Positions 8,032 to 15,545 are shown, counted from the stretch's first letter. The stretch is DNA of 17,449 nt from Palsa-883 sp035696165 (GCA_035696165.1 DASRQX010000301.1:1-17449), one strand, 5' to 3'. Made by a program: numbers and translations. The notes: a model not told the origin generated them from the letters alone.

Positions 8032-9261
8032 TCAATTTGGTTTGAGCAATTCCGCGCGCGGACGCGTCACAGTGCGGCGCCCGCGCTTGAACACGGCAAG
8101 CGGATGGCAGATCTCTTGCACCGCCTGCTCCGGCGTCGTCGCGTCCACCACCACAAAATCGGCCGGATTGCCAACCTTGATGCCGTAGTCCGGCAGATTC
8201 ATCAGCCGCGCCGACCGTTCCGTCAGCATGTTGAAGCAATCGCGCAGCCGATGTGCGTGGCTGATCTGGCAGACATTGGCTTGCAGATTGGCCATGCGCA
8301 GCAGTGAGCAATCACCCAACGGCGTGAACGGGTTCAGCACGTTGTTGGTGGAAATGGAGCAGTTCACGCCGTGCTCCGCCAGCAGATTGGCATCCGCCAG
8401 ACCGCGCCGGACCGAGTGATCCTGATCTCGCCCCATCATGAACAGATCGGTCGCCGGCAACACCGTCACCGCTACCCCGGCATTGGCGATGCGCCGAGCC
8501 AGCGCCCTCAGCACCGCCGGGGGCAGTGTCGAATACTTGCACCCGTGCCCGACGGCGACGCGTCCGCCCAGCTTGTATTTCTCCGTCAGCTCGCAGACCA
8601 GATGAATATCCATCGCCTCCGGTGAATTACCGGAATCCAGATGCATGTCGATATCCACGCCGAATTCGCGCGCCAGGTCGAACACGCGATGGATCTGTCC
8701 GGCATGGTCGGGATCATAATTCGGTGCGGCGCCGATCACTTTCGCCCCGCGCTTCAGCGCCTCCACCAGCAACTCCTCGGCACGCGGATTGTTGGTCAGC
8801 CCCTCTTGCGGGAACGCGCACACTTCGATGTCGATCGCCCAGGCATAGTCTCGTCGCAGTGTTTCAATCGCCTCGAAACTGCGCAGTTCGACACCGGCAT
8901 CCAGTTCCACATGCGTGCGCATCCGCGTGGCGCCGTGCTTGATGCATTTCTCCAGTGTGCGGCTGGCGCGGGCGTAGACATCTTCCACCGTGAACGTCGA
9001 TTTCACCGCGGCAACGCGCGGCACGGCGTTGGCCTGCCGATCGGTCTCCGGTGCGCAACGATCAACGATGCAGGATTTGTCGAGATGAATATGCGTCTCG
9101 ACGAACCCGGCGCACACCAACAGTCCGGTGGCGTCATATTCCGCCGCCTCGGCTGCCAAGCCTGCCCGGATCGCAATGATCCGCCCATCCGAGACCCCGA
9201 TATCGACCGGCGGCGCCTCGGGCGCATGGGCCAGGCGCGCGTTGCGCAGGATCAGATCCAT
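8032..9261 (-). CDS. CodA-like amidohydrolase family protein with altered active site
   Basis: A 409-residue cytoplasmic protein of the cytosine deaminase branch of the amidohydrolase superfamily. Conserved features are HxH metal ligands in THIHLDKS (H57, H59), FPQEG at 150-154, H207 in DMHLD, and H239 in VGHGC. The C-terminal RSARLMNLPDYGI is also very like E. coli CodA. Aligning from memory, the CodA catalytic Glu217 position is Ser210 and the metal-ligand Asp313 position is Asn306 (STNNVLNPF instead of GHDDVFDPW). It is therefore unlikely to be an ordinary cytosine deaminase. The TNN form may define a subfamily with other cyclic amide or imine substrates. It sits between the dienelactone-hydrolase-like gene (7-base gap) and DUF4387 (7-base gap), so it belongs to the same pathway. 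Confidence 0.87.
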   Translation of the reverse strand: MDLILRNARLAHAPEAPPVDIGVSDGRIIAIRAGLAAEAAEYDATGLLVCAGFVETHIHLDKSCIVDRCAPETDRQANAVPRVAAVKSTFTVEDVYARASRTLEKCIKHGATRMRTHVELDAGVELRSFEAIETLRRDYAWAIDIEVCAFPQEGLTNNPRAEELLVEALKRGAKVIGAAPNYDPDHAGQIHRVFDLAREFGVDIDMHLDSGNSPEAMDIHLVCELTEKYKLGGRVAVGHGCKYSTLPPAVLRALARRIANAGVAVTVLPATDLFMMGRDQDHSVRRGLADANLLAEHGVNCSISTNNVLNPFTPLGDCSLLRMANLQANVCQISHAHRLRDCFNMLTERSARLMNLPDYGIKVGNPADFVVVDATTPEQAVQEICHPLAVFKRGRRTVTRPRAELLKPN

Positions 9262-9268
9262 GCGCGGG

Positions 9269-10000
9269 CTACTTCAAATGCCGGTCCCACATCGCGAAGA
9301 TCTTCCGCCAGGTTTCTTCCGCCGCCAGGGTGTCATAGACCGCGCGTTCCGGAAAGCAGAAGCCATGATGCGTGCCTGGGAACACATGCAACTCGTGTTT
9401 CGTTCCAGCCTTGTCCAGTGCAGCCTTGAGCGTGGGAATGACGTGCTCGGGAACGGACTGGTCGTGTTCGGCAAAGGCGTAGTACAGTTCGCCCTTAACC
9501 TCGCCGACCAGCAGATGCGGCGAGTCGTCTTTATCGGTAACGATCCCGACGCCATACAGCGACGCCGACGCCGCCATGCGATGCGGAAATTTCGCTGCCA
9601 CCGTCGTGATGTATTGCCCACTCATGCAGTGCCCAACGCATCCGATCTTGCCGGGCGTCACGTTGTCCAGCGTATCGAAATGGGCCAGCAGCGCCGCCGT
9701 ATCATCGATCACTCGCGCATTGGTCAGGTGGTTCATCGACGCGCGAATCACCCCCGACATGCCGTCGTCGCGCCGAGGAATATCGAACCGCACCGTTCCA
9801 AGCCGGTAGTACATGTCGGGCAACAGGCACACATACCCATGTTTGGCGATGCGCCGCGCCATGTTGCGCAGTTCCTCGCGGATGCCCGGCGCGTCCATGT
9901 AGAAGATGATGCCCGGGTGTGGACCGGTGCCGTCCGGAGCAGCCAGGAATGTCGGCATCTTGCCATGCTTGGTCGTAACGACCACTTCCTGTTCGATCAT
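9269..10000 (-). CDS. Dienelactone hydrolase family protein
   Basis: A 243-residue alpha/beta hydrolase of the dienelactone hydrolase family (PF01738), which cleaves lactones or esters such as dienelactone in ring-cleavage pathways. The nucleophile is Cys125 in GCVGHCMSG, the acid is Asp180 in AFAEHD, and the base is His212 in GTHHGF, so the Cys-Asp-His triad is complete. I chose the start at base 10000 (MIEQEVVVTTKHGKMP), preceded by a perfect AAGGAGG. The same frame is open further upstream, but that part is arginine-rich nonsense overlapping the monooxygenase gene. No signal peptide is present. It is in an operon with the amidohydrolase 7 bases downstream. Confidence 0.9.
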   Translation of the reverse strand: MIEQEVVVTTKHGKMPTFLAAPDGTGPHPGIIFYMDAPGIREELRNMARRIAKHGYVCLLPDMYYRLGTVRFDIPRRDDGMSGVIRASMNHLTNARVIDDTAALLAHFDTLDNVTPGKIGCVGHCMSGQYITTVAAKFPHRMAASASLYGVGIVTDKDDSPHLLVGEVKGELYYAFAEHDQSVPEHVIPTLKAALDKAGTKHELHVFPGTHHGFCFPERAVYDTLAAEETWRKIFAMWDRHLK

Positions 10001-10008
10001 AAAGCCAC

Positions 10009-10015
10009 CCTCCTT
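10009..10015 (-). promoter_or_regulatory. Perfect Shine-Dalgarno deciding the hydrolase start
   Basis: AAGGAGG on the minus strand lies 8 bases before the ATG at 10000-9998. It identifies the internal Met as the true start and rejects a 79-residue N-terminal extension. Confidence 0.75.
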
Positions 10016-10018
10016 CGG

Positions 10019-10036
10019 TGTGACACGATTATCACA
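10019..10036 (-). promoter_or_regulatory. Inverted repeat between the monooxygenase and hydrolase genes
   Basis: TGTGA (10019-10023) and TCACA (10032-10036) form a perfect 5-bp dyad separated by 8 bases, filling much of the 38-base gap and lying directly upstream of the Shine-Dalgarno. It could be an mRNA hairpin or a protein-binding site. The arms resemble CRP half-sites, but the spacing is 8 rather than 6. Confidence 0.3.
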
Positions 10037-10038
10037 AA

Positions 10039-11388
10039 TCAGCGCGCCAGTTGCCACCCTTCGCGCGACGGATGCGGCAACCCCAGATTCTCCCGCAATG
10101 TCGTTCCGCGATACGCCGTCTGAAACAGGCCGCGACGTTGCAACTCCGGCACCACGAAGTGCACGAAATCCTCGAACGTGCCGGGCGTGTGCGTGCCGCC
10201 GATCACGTAGCCGTCGCAGCCGCGCTCGACGAACCATTGCTCCATCCGATCGGCGATCTCCTTCGGCCCACCGACGATCGCCTGGCCGGGTCGGCCGCGC
10301 TTCGTCACGTCCAGGAAATCCCGCGCCGTCGGGTTTGCCTTGCCGGAGTCACGCATGACGTGGTCGCGCATCGCCTGCATGCCGGACATCCCCTCCAGTT
10401 CCTCCGCGGTGAAAGGCTCATCCATCGCCTTCTTGGCAAAATCGAAGTTCAGCGCTTCCGACAACAGAGATAACCCATCCACCTCGCGATACAGGCGATC
10501 GATCAGCGCCATCTTGTCCTCGGCCTCGGCCTTCGTCGCCGCGGCCACCGGATAGGCAATGGTGTTGAGCGTCACCAGGTCGGGATCGTGCCCTTGCTCG
10601 GCGATCGCGGCCTTCATGTCGGCATACTGGCGCCGGGCGGATGGCAGATCGTGATACGCAACGAACACTGTTTCCGCCCAGCGCGCGGCAAACTGCTTGC
10701 CGCGATCGGACGCCCCCGCCTGGATCACCACCGGATGGCCCTGCGGCGACCGAGGTACCGTGAACGGCCCGCGCGAGCGGTAAAAGCGGCCCACATGGTC
10801 CAGCCGGTGCACCTTGTCGGAATGCGCGAACAACCCGCTTGCCTGGTCCACCACCAGCGCGTCGTCGTCCCAGGCGTGCCAATGACCCAGCACCACCTGC
10901 ATGAATTCGTCGGCGCGGTCGTAGCGCAGGTCGTGCGCCTCGTGCACCTCGCGCCCCATATTCATCGCTTCGCCATCATTCACCGACGTAACGACATTCC
11001 ATGCTGCACGTCCTTTCAGCATCAGATCGACCGTCTGGAATCGCCGCGCGAGATCGAACGGCTCGTAATAGGTGGTCGATCCGGTGGCGCCGAGCCCGAG
11101 CCGGCTGGTCACCATGCCCATCGTCATCAGCACCGCCAGCGGGTCCATCTTCACGCAGCGGATGCCATGTTCCACCGTGTGGCCGTGATCGCCGCCATAC
11201 ATGTCCGGCATCGCCAGCCGGTCATCGAAAAATGCAAGCTGGAACTTGCCCTCTTCCAGCACCTGCGCGATGCGCTGGAAATATTCCGGCCCGGTGAAAT
11301 CGGTCCGCGACTCCGGGTGCCGCCAGGAACTGGCCAGCGTTGTGCAGTTCTGCGCCTGGAGAAAGCCGACCAACACCATCTGGCGCAT
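10039..11388 (-). CDS. LLM class flavin-dependent monooxygenase, NtaA/SnaA/DszA type
   Basis: A 449-residue TIM-barrel flavin monooxygenase, the usual length for the nitrilotriacetate monooxygenase component A, SnaA and DszA family. These use reduced FMN from a separate reductase and oxygen to attack C-N, C-S or similar bonds. Visible markers are WRHPES at residues 22-27, KFQLAFFDDRLAM after the first strand, RLGLGATGSTTYYEPFDLARRFQTVD, and GRAAWNVVTS. VIQAGASDRGKQFAARWAE follows in the core, and YVIGGTHTPGTFEDF near the C-terminus. The ATG has GGAGA 7 bases upstream. The SDR gene ends 14 bases upstream, so the two are co-transcribed. No flavin reductase gene is in the window. The substrate is unknown. 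Confidence 0.92.
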   Translation of the reverse strand: MRQMVLVGFLQAQNCTTLASSWRHPESRTDFTGPEYFQRIAQVLEEGKFQLAFFDDRLAMPDMYGGDHGHTVEHGIRCVKMDPLAVLMTMGMVTSRLGLGATGSTTYYEPFDLARRFQTVDLMLKGRAAWNVVTSVNDGEAMNMGREVHEAHDLRYDRADEFMQVVLGHWHAWDDDALVVDQASGLFAHSDKVHRLDHVGRFYRSRGPFTVPRSPQGHPVVIQAGASDRGKQFAARWAETVFVAYHDLPSARRQYADMKAAIAEQGHDPDLVTLNTIAYPVAAATKAEAEDKMALIDRLYREVDGLSLLSEALNFDFAKKAMDEPFTAEELEGMSGMQAMRDHVMRDSGKANPTARDFLDVTKRGRPGQAIVGGPKEIADRMEQWFVERGCDGYVIGGTHTPGTFEDFVHFVVPELQRRGLFQTAYRGTTLRENLGLPHPSREGWQLAR

Positions 11389-11402
11389 AACAAAATCTCC
11401 GC

Positions 11403-12154
11403 TCAGAACTGATAGCGCCGCAAGCCGCCGTCCACCGGAATCACCGTTCCGGTGACGTAGCGTGCCAGCGGGCTGGCGAGGAACACCGCCATCACCGCCA
11501 GGTCTTCCGGTTCACCCCAGTAGCGCACCGGGATTTCGGTTTCGGCAAAGTGCTTGCGGTAGTCTTCCGGATAGTTGCGGCGAATCTGCTCGCTCATGAT
11601 GCGTCCGGGCGGGATCGAGTTCACCGTGATCCCGAATTGCCCCACCTCACGCGACAGCCCTTTCGCCCAGGCATGCACGGCGGCCTTGGCGGCAAACGCG
11701 GCATTCAGATGTTCCGGCTCCGACTTGCCGGTGATATTGATGATGCGGCCCCAGCGTCGATCGATCATCTGCGGCAGCAACGCATGGGCGATCTGGCGCT
11801 GGCGGGTGAAGTTCAGCGTCATCGCCTCGGTCCAGCGTTCCTCTGTCGCATCGGTCGACGTACGCGGCTGCCGCCGGCGTTGTTGACCAGGATGTCGACC
11901 TTGCCCAGTTCGGCCAGAGCGATGTCGCGCAACATCTCCGCCGCGTCTTCCGACATCAGATCCTGGCGGATCAGCGCCGGCCGCCTTCCACCCGCGGCGG
12001 CGATCTCGTCCGACAGCGAGTGCAACAGTTCGATGCGGCGTGCGACCGCGGCCACATGCACGCCCTCGGCGGCCAACCCCTTCGCGATCGCGCGGCCGAT
12101 GCCCATGCTGGCGCCCGTCACCAGCGCGGTCTTGTCGTGCAGTTGCAGGTCCAT
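11403..12154 (-). pseudogene. SDR family oxidoreductase interrupted by a one-base frameshift
   Basis: Two minus-strand frames join into one short-chain dehydrogenase of 250 residues. The N-terminal part starts MDLQLHDKTALVTGASMGIG, with the nucleotide-binding motif TGASMGIG at 13-20 and NNAGG at 91-95. After SR at residue 97, about base 11864, the protein continues in the other frame with TSTDATEERW, IINITGKS, and a standard end with TGTVIPVDGG. Restoring one base in the CGCGT stretch near 11862-11866 reconnects them, so this is a one-base deletion or a sequencing error. The catalytic Tyr expected four residues before the Lys (K157) is Ala153, and the Ser position is Gly143. The protein therefore resembles the atypical BKR-like SDR group with an imperfect tetrad. 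It lies 11 bases after the hydratase stop. Confidence 0.85.
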
Positions 12155-12165
12155 TCTGTCGGTCC

Positions 12166-12933
12166 CTATCGTCCCTTGAACACCGGCTCGCGCTTCTCGA
12201 TGAAGGCGCGCCGCGCCTCCTGCGCATCTTCGGTCTTCGACAGGAATACCGTCACGCCCTGTTCGAAACGATAGCCGTCGCGCGCCGGCATGTGCATCGT
12301 CGTGTTCATCGACTGCTTGGCGTAGCGCATGCCGATCGGGCTTTTCGATGCGATCTCCCGCGCCAGCTTCATCGCCTCCGGCATCAGTTGCTCCAGCTTC
12401 ACGCAGCATTCCACCACGCCGGTGCGATACAGTTCGGCCGCCGACACGCGCCAGCCGGTGTAGAACATCCGCCGCGCACGCGAATGGCCGAACAGCGTCT
12501 GCAGCATCGCCGCGCCGCCGGCCAGTCCGACATCGATCTCCGGCATGCCGAACTGTGCGTTCTCGGAACACAGGATGATGTCGCACGCCGCCACCAGCCC
12601 GGCGCCCGCACCCAGCGCCGGGCCGTTCACCGCGGCGATCACCGGCTTGGCACATTCGTGGATCGCGTTGAAGCACTCGCGCGCGCCGCGATTGAACTTC
12701 CAGTATTCGCCTGGCACGTCCGCGTTCGGCCGCTCTTTCATGTCGGCGCCCGCGGAGAACATCTTGCCCGTGCCCGTCAGGATCGCGACGCGAACATCTT
12801 CCCGATCGGTCAGCGAGTCGAAGACGCCTATCATCGCCTCGCGGAACGCATGATTTTGTGCGTTCACCGGCGGCCGGTCCATGACCACCGTGGCGATGAA
12901 ATTCTCGACTGTCAGCTTGATGGCGCCGTCCAT
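12166..12933 (-). CDS. Enoyl-CoA hydratase/isomerase (crotonase) family protein
   Basis: A 255-residue crotonase-fold protein, the first gene of the minus-strand operon. RPPVNAQNHAF at about 20-30, the oxyanion-hole segment FSAGADMKE at 59-67, GPALGAGAGL at 104-113 and FGMPEIDVGLAGGAA at 128-142 are diagnostic. Glu132 in MPEI matches the catalytic Glu144 of rat enoyl-CoA hydratase, but the position of the second catalytic Glu (164) is Arg155 in RARRMFYTG. It may therefore be an isomerase, a lyase or a hydrolase instead of a simple hydratase. The start ATG is preceded by AGAGGA at 6 bases. The frame stays open far upstream, antisense to the ligase gene, but there is no sensible coding sequence there. 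The acyl-CoA role fits the divergent CoA ligase. Confidence 0.9.
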   Translation of the reverse strand: MDGAIKLTVENFIATVVMDRPPVNAQNHAFREAMIGVFDSLTDREDVRVAILTGTGKMFSAGADMKERPNADVPGEYWKFNRGARECFNAIHECAKPVIAAVNGPALGAGAGLVAACDIILCSENAQFGMPEIDVGLAGGAAMLQTLFGHSRARRMFYTGWRVSAAELYRTGVVECCVKLEQLMPEAMKLAREIASKSPIGMRYAKQSMNTTMHMPARDGYRFEQGVTVFLSKTEDAQEARRAFIEKREPVFKGR

Positions 12934-13020
12934 GCGCGTCCTCTGATCGGCGTTTCTTGTTGCGGGCGATATGCGGGTATACGCTAAGCGAAGGGTCAAG
13001 CGCAGGCAAGGAAGCGTGGC
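12934..13020. promoter_or_regulatory. Divergent promoter and operator region
   Basis: This 87-base gap must carry promoters for both the minus-strand seven-gene operon and the plus-strand ligase-GST pair. A TTGACC on the minus strand (12999-12994) resembles a -35 box, but no well-spaced -10 was found. On the plus strand, TTGTTG at 12957-12962 with TACGCT 17 bases later is only a weak candidate. GCGATATGCGGGTATACGC at 12967-12985 is an imperfect dyad with one bulged base and could be an operator. AAGGAAG at 13008-13014 is the ligase ribosome binding site. Individual elements are uncertain; the regulatory role of the gap is inferred from gene layout. Confidence 0.4.
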
Positions 13021-14655
13021 GTGTCCATCTTCGATCATGATCTCGATCGCACGGCGGCGAACCATGTGCCGCTGTCGCCGGTCTCCTTCCTGGTCCGCGC
13101 CGCGCATGTCTACGGGCCGCGCGTGGCGGTGATCCATGGCGAGCGGCGCATCACCTATGCTTCGTTTCTGGACCGTTCCCGCCGCCTGGCCTCCGCGCTG
13201 GCCCGTGCCGGCGTCGGCAAGGGCGACACGGTAGCGATCATGGCGCCGAACGTGCCGGAAATGCTGGAGGCGCATAATGGCGTGCCGATGCTCGGCGCCG
13301 TGCTGTGTCCGATGAATTTTCGACTTGATGCCGGCTCGATCGCCTTCATTCTGCGCCATTCGGAAGCCAAGGTGCTGCTGACCGATCGCGAGTACAGCTC
13401 GGTCATCGCGCAGGCGCTCGCCGCGCTCGACCATCCCCCGCTGGTCGTCGACATCGACGACGCGCTGGCGGTTGGCGGCGAACGCCTCGGCGCGACGGAC
13501 TACGAAGCGTTCATTGCCGATGCCGATCCCACCTTCCCGGCGGGCCTGCCAGACGACGAATGGCAGGCGATCTCGCTGAACTACACCTCCGGCACCACCG
13601 GCAACCCGAAGGGCGTCGTGCTGCACCATCGCGGCGCCTACCTGAACGCCTGCGCCAATGCGCTGATGTTTGGGCTGTCGCCGCGCAGCGTCTATCTGTG
13701 GACGTTGCCGATGTTCCATTGCGACGGCTGGACCCACACCTGGGCCGTGACACTGGTGGGTGGCCTGCATGTGTGCCTGCGCCGTGTCGATCCCGCACCG
13801 GTCTTCACCGCGATCGCGCGGCACGGGGTCACTCACATGTGCGGCGCGCCGGTGGTGCTGGGCATGCTGATCCATGCACCGGCGACCGCGCGCCGCGCCT
13901 TTCCGCAGACGGTCCAGATCGCCACCGGCGGCGCTGCGCCGCCGTCCGCCGTGATTGCGCAGATGGAGGCTATGGGCTTCGCCGTCACGCATCTCTACGG
14001 GCTGACGGAAAGCTTCGGTCCCTCCACTGTTTGCATGTGGCAGCCCGAACTCGATGCGATGCCGATAGACGCAAAGTCCGCGTTCATGGCGCGCCAGGGC
14101 GTCAACACCCCGATGCTGGAGGAAGCGACGGTGCGCGATCCCGCGACCCTCGCCAAGGTGCCCGCCGATGGTGCAACGATGGGCGAGCTGATGCTGCGCG
14201 GCAACACCGTGATGATGGGCTACCTGAAGAATCCCGACGCCACGGCTGAGGCTTTTTCGGGTGGCTGGTTCCACACCGGCGATCTTGCGGTGCGGCACCC
14301 GGACGGCTACGTCGAGGTCAAGGACCGCAGCAAAGACATCATCATCTCCGGCGGCGAAAACGTCAGCTCGCTGGAAATCGAAGAGGTGCTGTACAAGCAT
14401 CCGGCGGTCATGGAAGCCGCCGTCGTTGCGCAGACGGATGAACGCTGGGGCGAAACGCCACATGCGTTCGTGACGCTGAAGCCCGACGCGCCGAACGTCA
14501 CGGAAGCCGACATCATCGCCTGGTGCCGCGCGCGCCTCGCACACTACAAGTGCCCGCGGCACGTGACGTTTGCGCCGTTGCCGAAGACCTCGACTGGGAA
14601 GATCCAGAAGTTCGAACTGCGGCAGAAGATGCGCGCGTCACTGGGAAAGGCATAG
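13021..14655 (+). CDS. AMP-forming acyl-CoA synthetase (fatty-acid/carboxylate-CoA ligase)
   Basis: A complete 544-residue ANL-superfamily ligase that activates a carboxylic acid to its CoA thioester with ATP. The P-loop TSGTTGNPK is at residues 189-197, YGLTE at 326-330, TGD at 419-421, DRSKDIIISGGENVSSLEIE after it, and the C-terminal catalytic lysine in STGKIQK at K527. The opening SIFDHDLDRTAANHVPLSPV is typical of the medium-chain or AlkK-like group. It starts with GTG, with AAGGAAG 6 bases upstream. It is divergent from the hydratase operon and followed by a GST gene after 11 bases. In contrast to the degenerate ligase at 3862-5043, all catalytic motifs are present, so this is presumably the pathway's working activating enzyme. 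Confidence 0.94.
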   Translation: MSIFDHDLDRTAANHVPLSPVSFLVRAAHVYGPRVAVIHGERRITYASFLDRSRRLASALARAGVGKGDTVAIMAPNVPEMLEAHNGVPMLGAVLCPMNFRLDAGSIAFILRHSEAKVLLTDREYSSVIAQALAALDHPPLVVDIDDALAVGGERLGATDYEAFIADADPTFPAGLPDDEWQAISLNYTSGTTGNPKGVVLHHRGAYLNACANALMFGLSPRSVYLWTLPMFHCDGWTHTWAVTLVGGLHVCLRRVDPAPVFTAIARHGVTHMCGAPVVLGMLIHAPATARRAFPQTVQIATGGAAPPSAVIAQMEAMGFAVTHLYGLTESFGPSTVCMWQPELDAMPIDAKSAFMARQGVNTPMLEEATVRDPATLAKVPADGATMGELMLRGNTVMMGYLKNPDATAEAFSGGWFHTGDLAVRHPDGYVEVKDRSKDIIISGGENVSSLEIEEVLYKHPAVMEAAVVAQTDERWGETPHAFVTLKPDAPNVTEADIIAWCRARLAHYKCPRHVTFAPLPKTSTGKIQKFELRQKMRASLGKA

Positions 14656-14661
14656 GAGGTG
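14654..14661 (+). promoter_or_regulatory. Near-perfect Shine-Dalgarno overlapping the ligase stop codon
   Basis: AGGAGGTG begins inside the TAG stop of the ligase (14653-14655) and ends 5 bases before the GST ATG at 14667. It fixes that start and suggests coupled translation of the two genes. Confidence 0.75.
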
Positions 14662-14666
14662 GGCCC

Positions 14667-15290
14667 ATGATCCTGGTCGGCCAATATGATTCGCCGTTCG
14701 TCCGCCGGGTGGCGGTGTCGCTGGGCGTACTCGACGTCACCTACGACCACGACACACGCTCGGTGTTTGCGGATTTCGCCGAGATGCGCCGGGTCAATCC
14801 GCTGGGCCGCATCCCTTCGCTCGTCCTCGACGACGGCGAGACGCTGATCGACTCCGCGGCCATTCTGGACTGGCTCGACCAGTCCGTCGGTCCGGAACGG
14901 GCACTCATTCCGGCAACGCAGCCCGAGCGGCGGCGGGTCCTGCATCGCATGGCGCTGGCGACCGGGGCGATCGACAAGGCCGGCGCGGCCACGTATGAGC
15001 GCCTCATCCGGCCTTCGCCGTATCGGTACCCAGATTGGATAGAACGCTGCCGTACCCAGGCGACGGGTGCGATCGAAGCCCTCGCCGCAGAGGCCTGGCC
15101 GACGCCCACCCGCCTCGACCAGGCGTGGATCACCACCGCCTGCATGATCCATTACGTTCGGATATCCGATCCCGATCTGCTGCCGCCCGGTCGTTATCCG
15201 GCGCTTGACGCACTGTCCGCGCACTGCGAACCGCTGCGCGAGTTCAAGGCGACGTATCCCGCCGAATACGCCGTGCCCCGAAACGATTGA
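14667..15290 (+). CDS. Glutathione S-transferase family protein
   Basis: A 207-residue cytosolic GST-like protein. The N-terminal thioredoxin-fold domain shows YDSPFVRRVAVSLG, with Ser9 in the usual catalytic position of the SP(Y/F)xR motif. The cis-proline is in LGRIPSL (P50), and DSAAILDWLD at 62-71 is in the place of the glutathione-binding ES(x)AI motif, with Asp in place of Glu. The C-terminal helical domain follows. Possible roles are glutathione conjugation, dehalogenation, or a maleylacetoacetate-type isomerisation in ring catabolism; none can be chosen from sequence. Co-translation with the acyl-CoA synthetase argues for a pathway or detoxification role rather than general stress. 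Confidence 0.9.
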   Translation: MILVGQYDSPFVRRVAVSLGVLDVTYDHDTRSVFADFAEMRRVNPLGRIPSLVLDDGETLIDSAAILDWLDQSVGPERALIPATQPERRRVLHRMALATGAIDKAGAATYERLIRPSPYRYPDWIERCRTQATGAIEALAAEAWPTPTRLDQAWITTACMIHYVRISDPDLLPPGRYPALDALSAHCEPLREFKATYPAEYAVPRND

Positions 15291-15545
15291 CCCGCCATAA
15301 CGCGGTAGTGGTAGCCGCCATCGCTACGGGATCGGATCAACTATTGCGCGAGACGCCGCGCGCGCTCGTCACGCCGAAACCCGGCGCATCGCCCGTGACA
15401 GCGCCTGATATGATCGGGCGGTGCCACTTGCACCTGACGCACTAGCGGTGCGCTGTTGCCGCAGACCGGAACGGGGACAAGCCTGAAGATCGAAACTACT
15501 GCAAAAGGCTTGGGCTGACGGATAGTTGCGACGATCGCGCCTACT
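15291..15545. other. Intergenic stretch without a recognisable gene
   Basis: These 255 bases downstream of the GST gene contain no supported coding sequence. Two small hairpins lie just after the GST stop: CCGC/GCGG at 15292-15305 and GTAGC/GCTAC at 15311-15327. Both lack a T-run, so they are only weak candidates for a transcript end. A short minus-strand frame is open across 15341-15580, but I see no family features in it and it runs into the pseudogene in another frame. Confidence 0.5.

Noticed and set aside
8641..9429. A 262-residue plus-strand open frame across the amidohydrolase and hydrolase genes
   Set aside because: It is antisense to two well-supported genes, has no family features and no ribosome binding site; it is typical of GC-rich shadow frames.
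10019..10036. A CRP/FNR-type operator
   Set aside because: The half-sites fit, but the spacer is 8 bases instead of 6, and no promoter elements are visible around it; kept only as an inverted repeat.
9269..10237. A 79-residue N-terminal extension of the dienelactone-hydrolase-like protein
   Set aside because: The extension has no family similarity and overlaps the monooxygenase gene, while a perfect Shine-Dalgarno precedes the internal Met at base 10000.
10588..11412. A 274-residue plus-strand open frame antisense to the NtaA-type gene
   Set aside because: Its His- and Arg-rich composition with no motif, and its full overlap with a clear gene on the other strand, mark it as a shadow.
12166..14562. 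A 798-residue minus-strand open frame joining the hydratase to sequence antisense to the CoA ligase
   Set aside because: Only the last 255 residues look like protein (crotonase). The upstream part is the antisense shadow of a gene with all ligase motifs, and a ribosome binding site and ATG exist at 12933.
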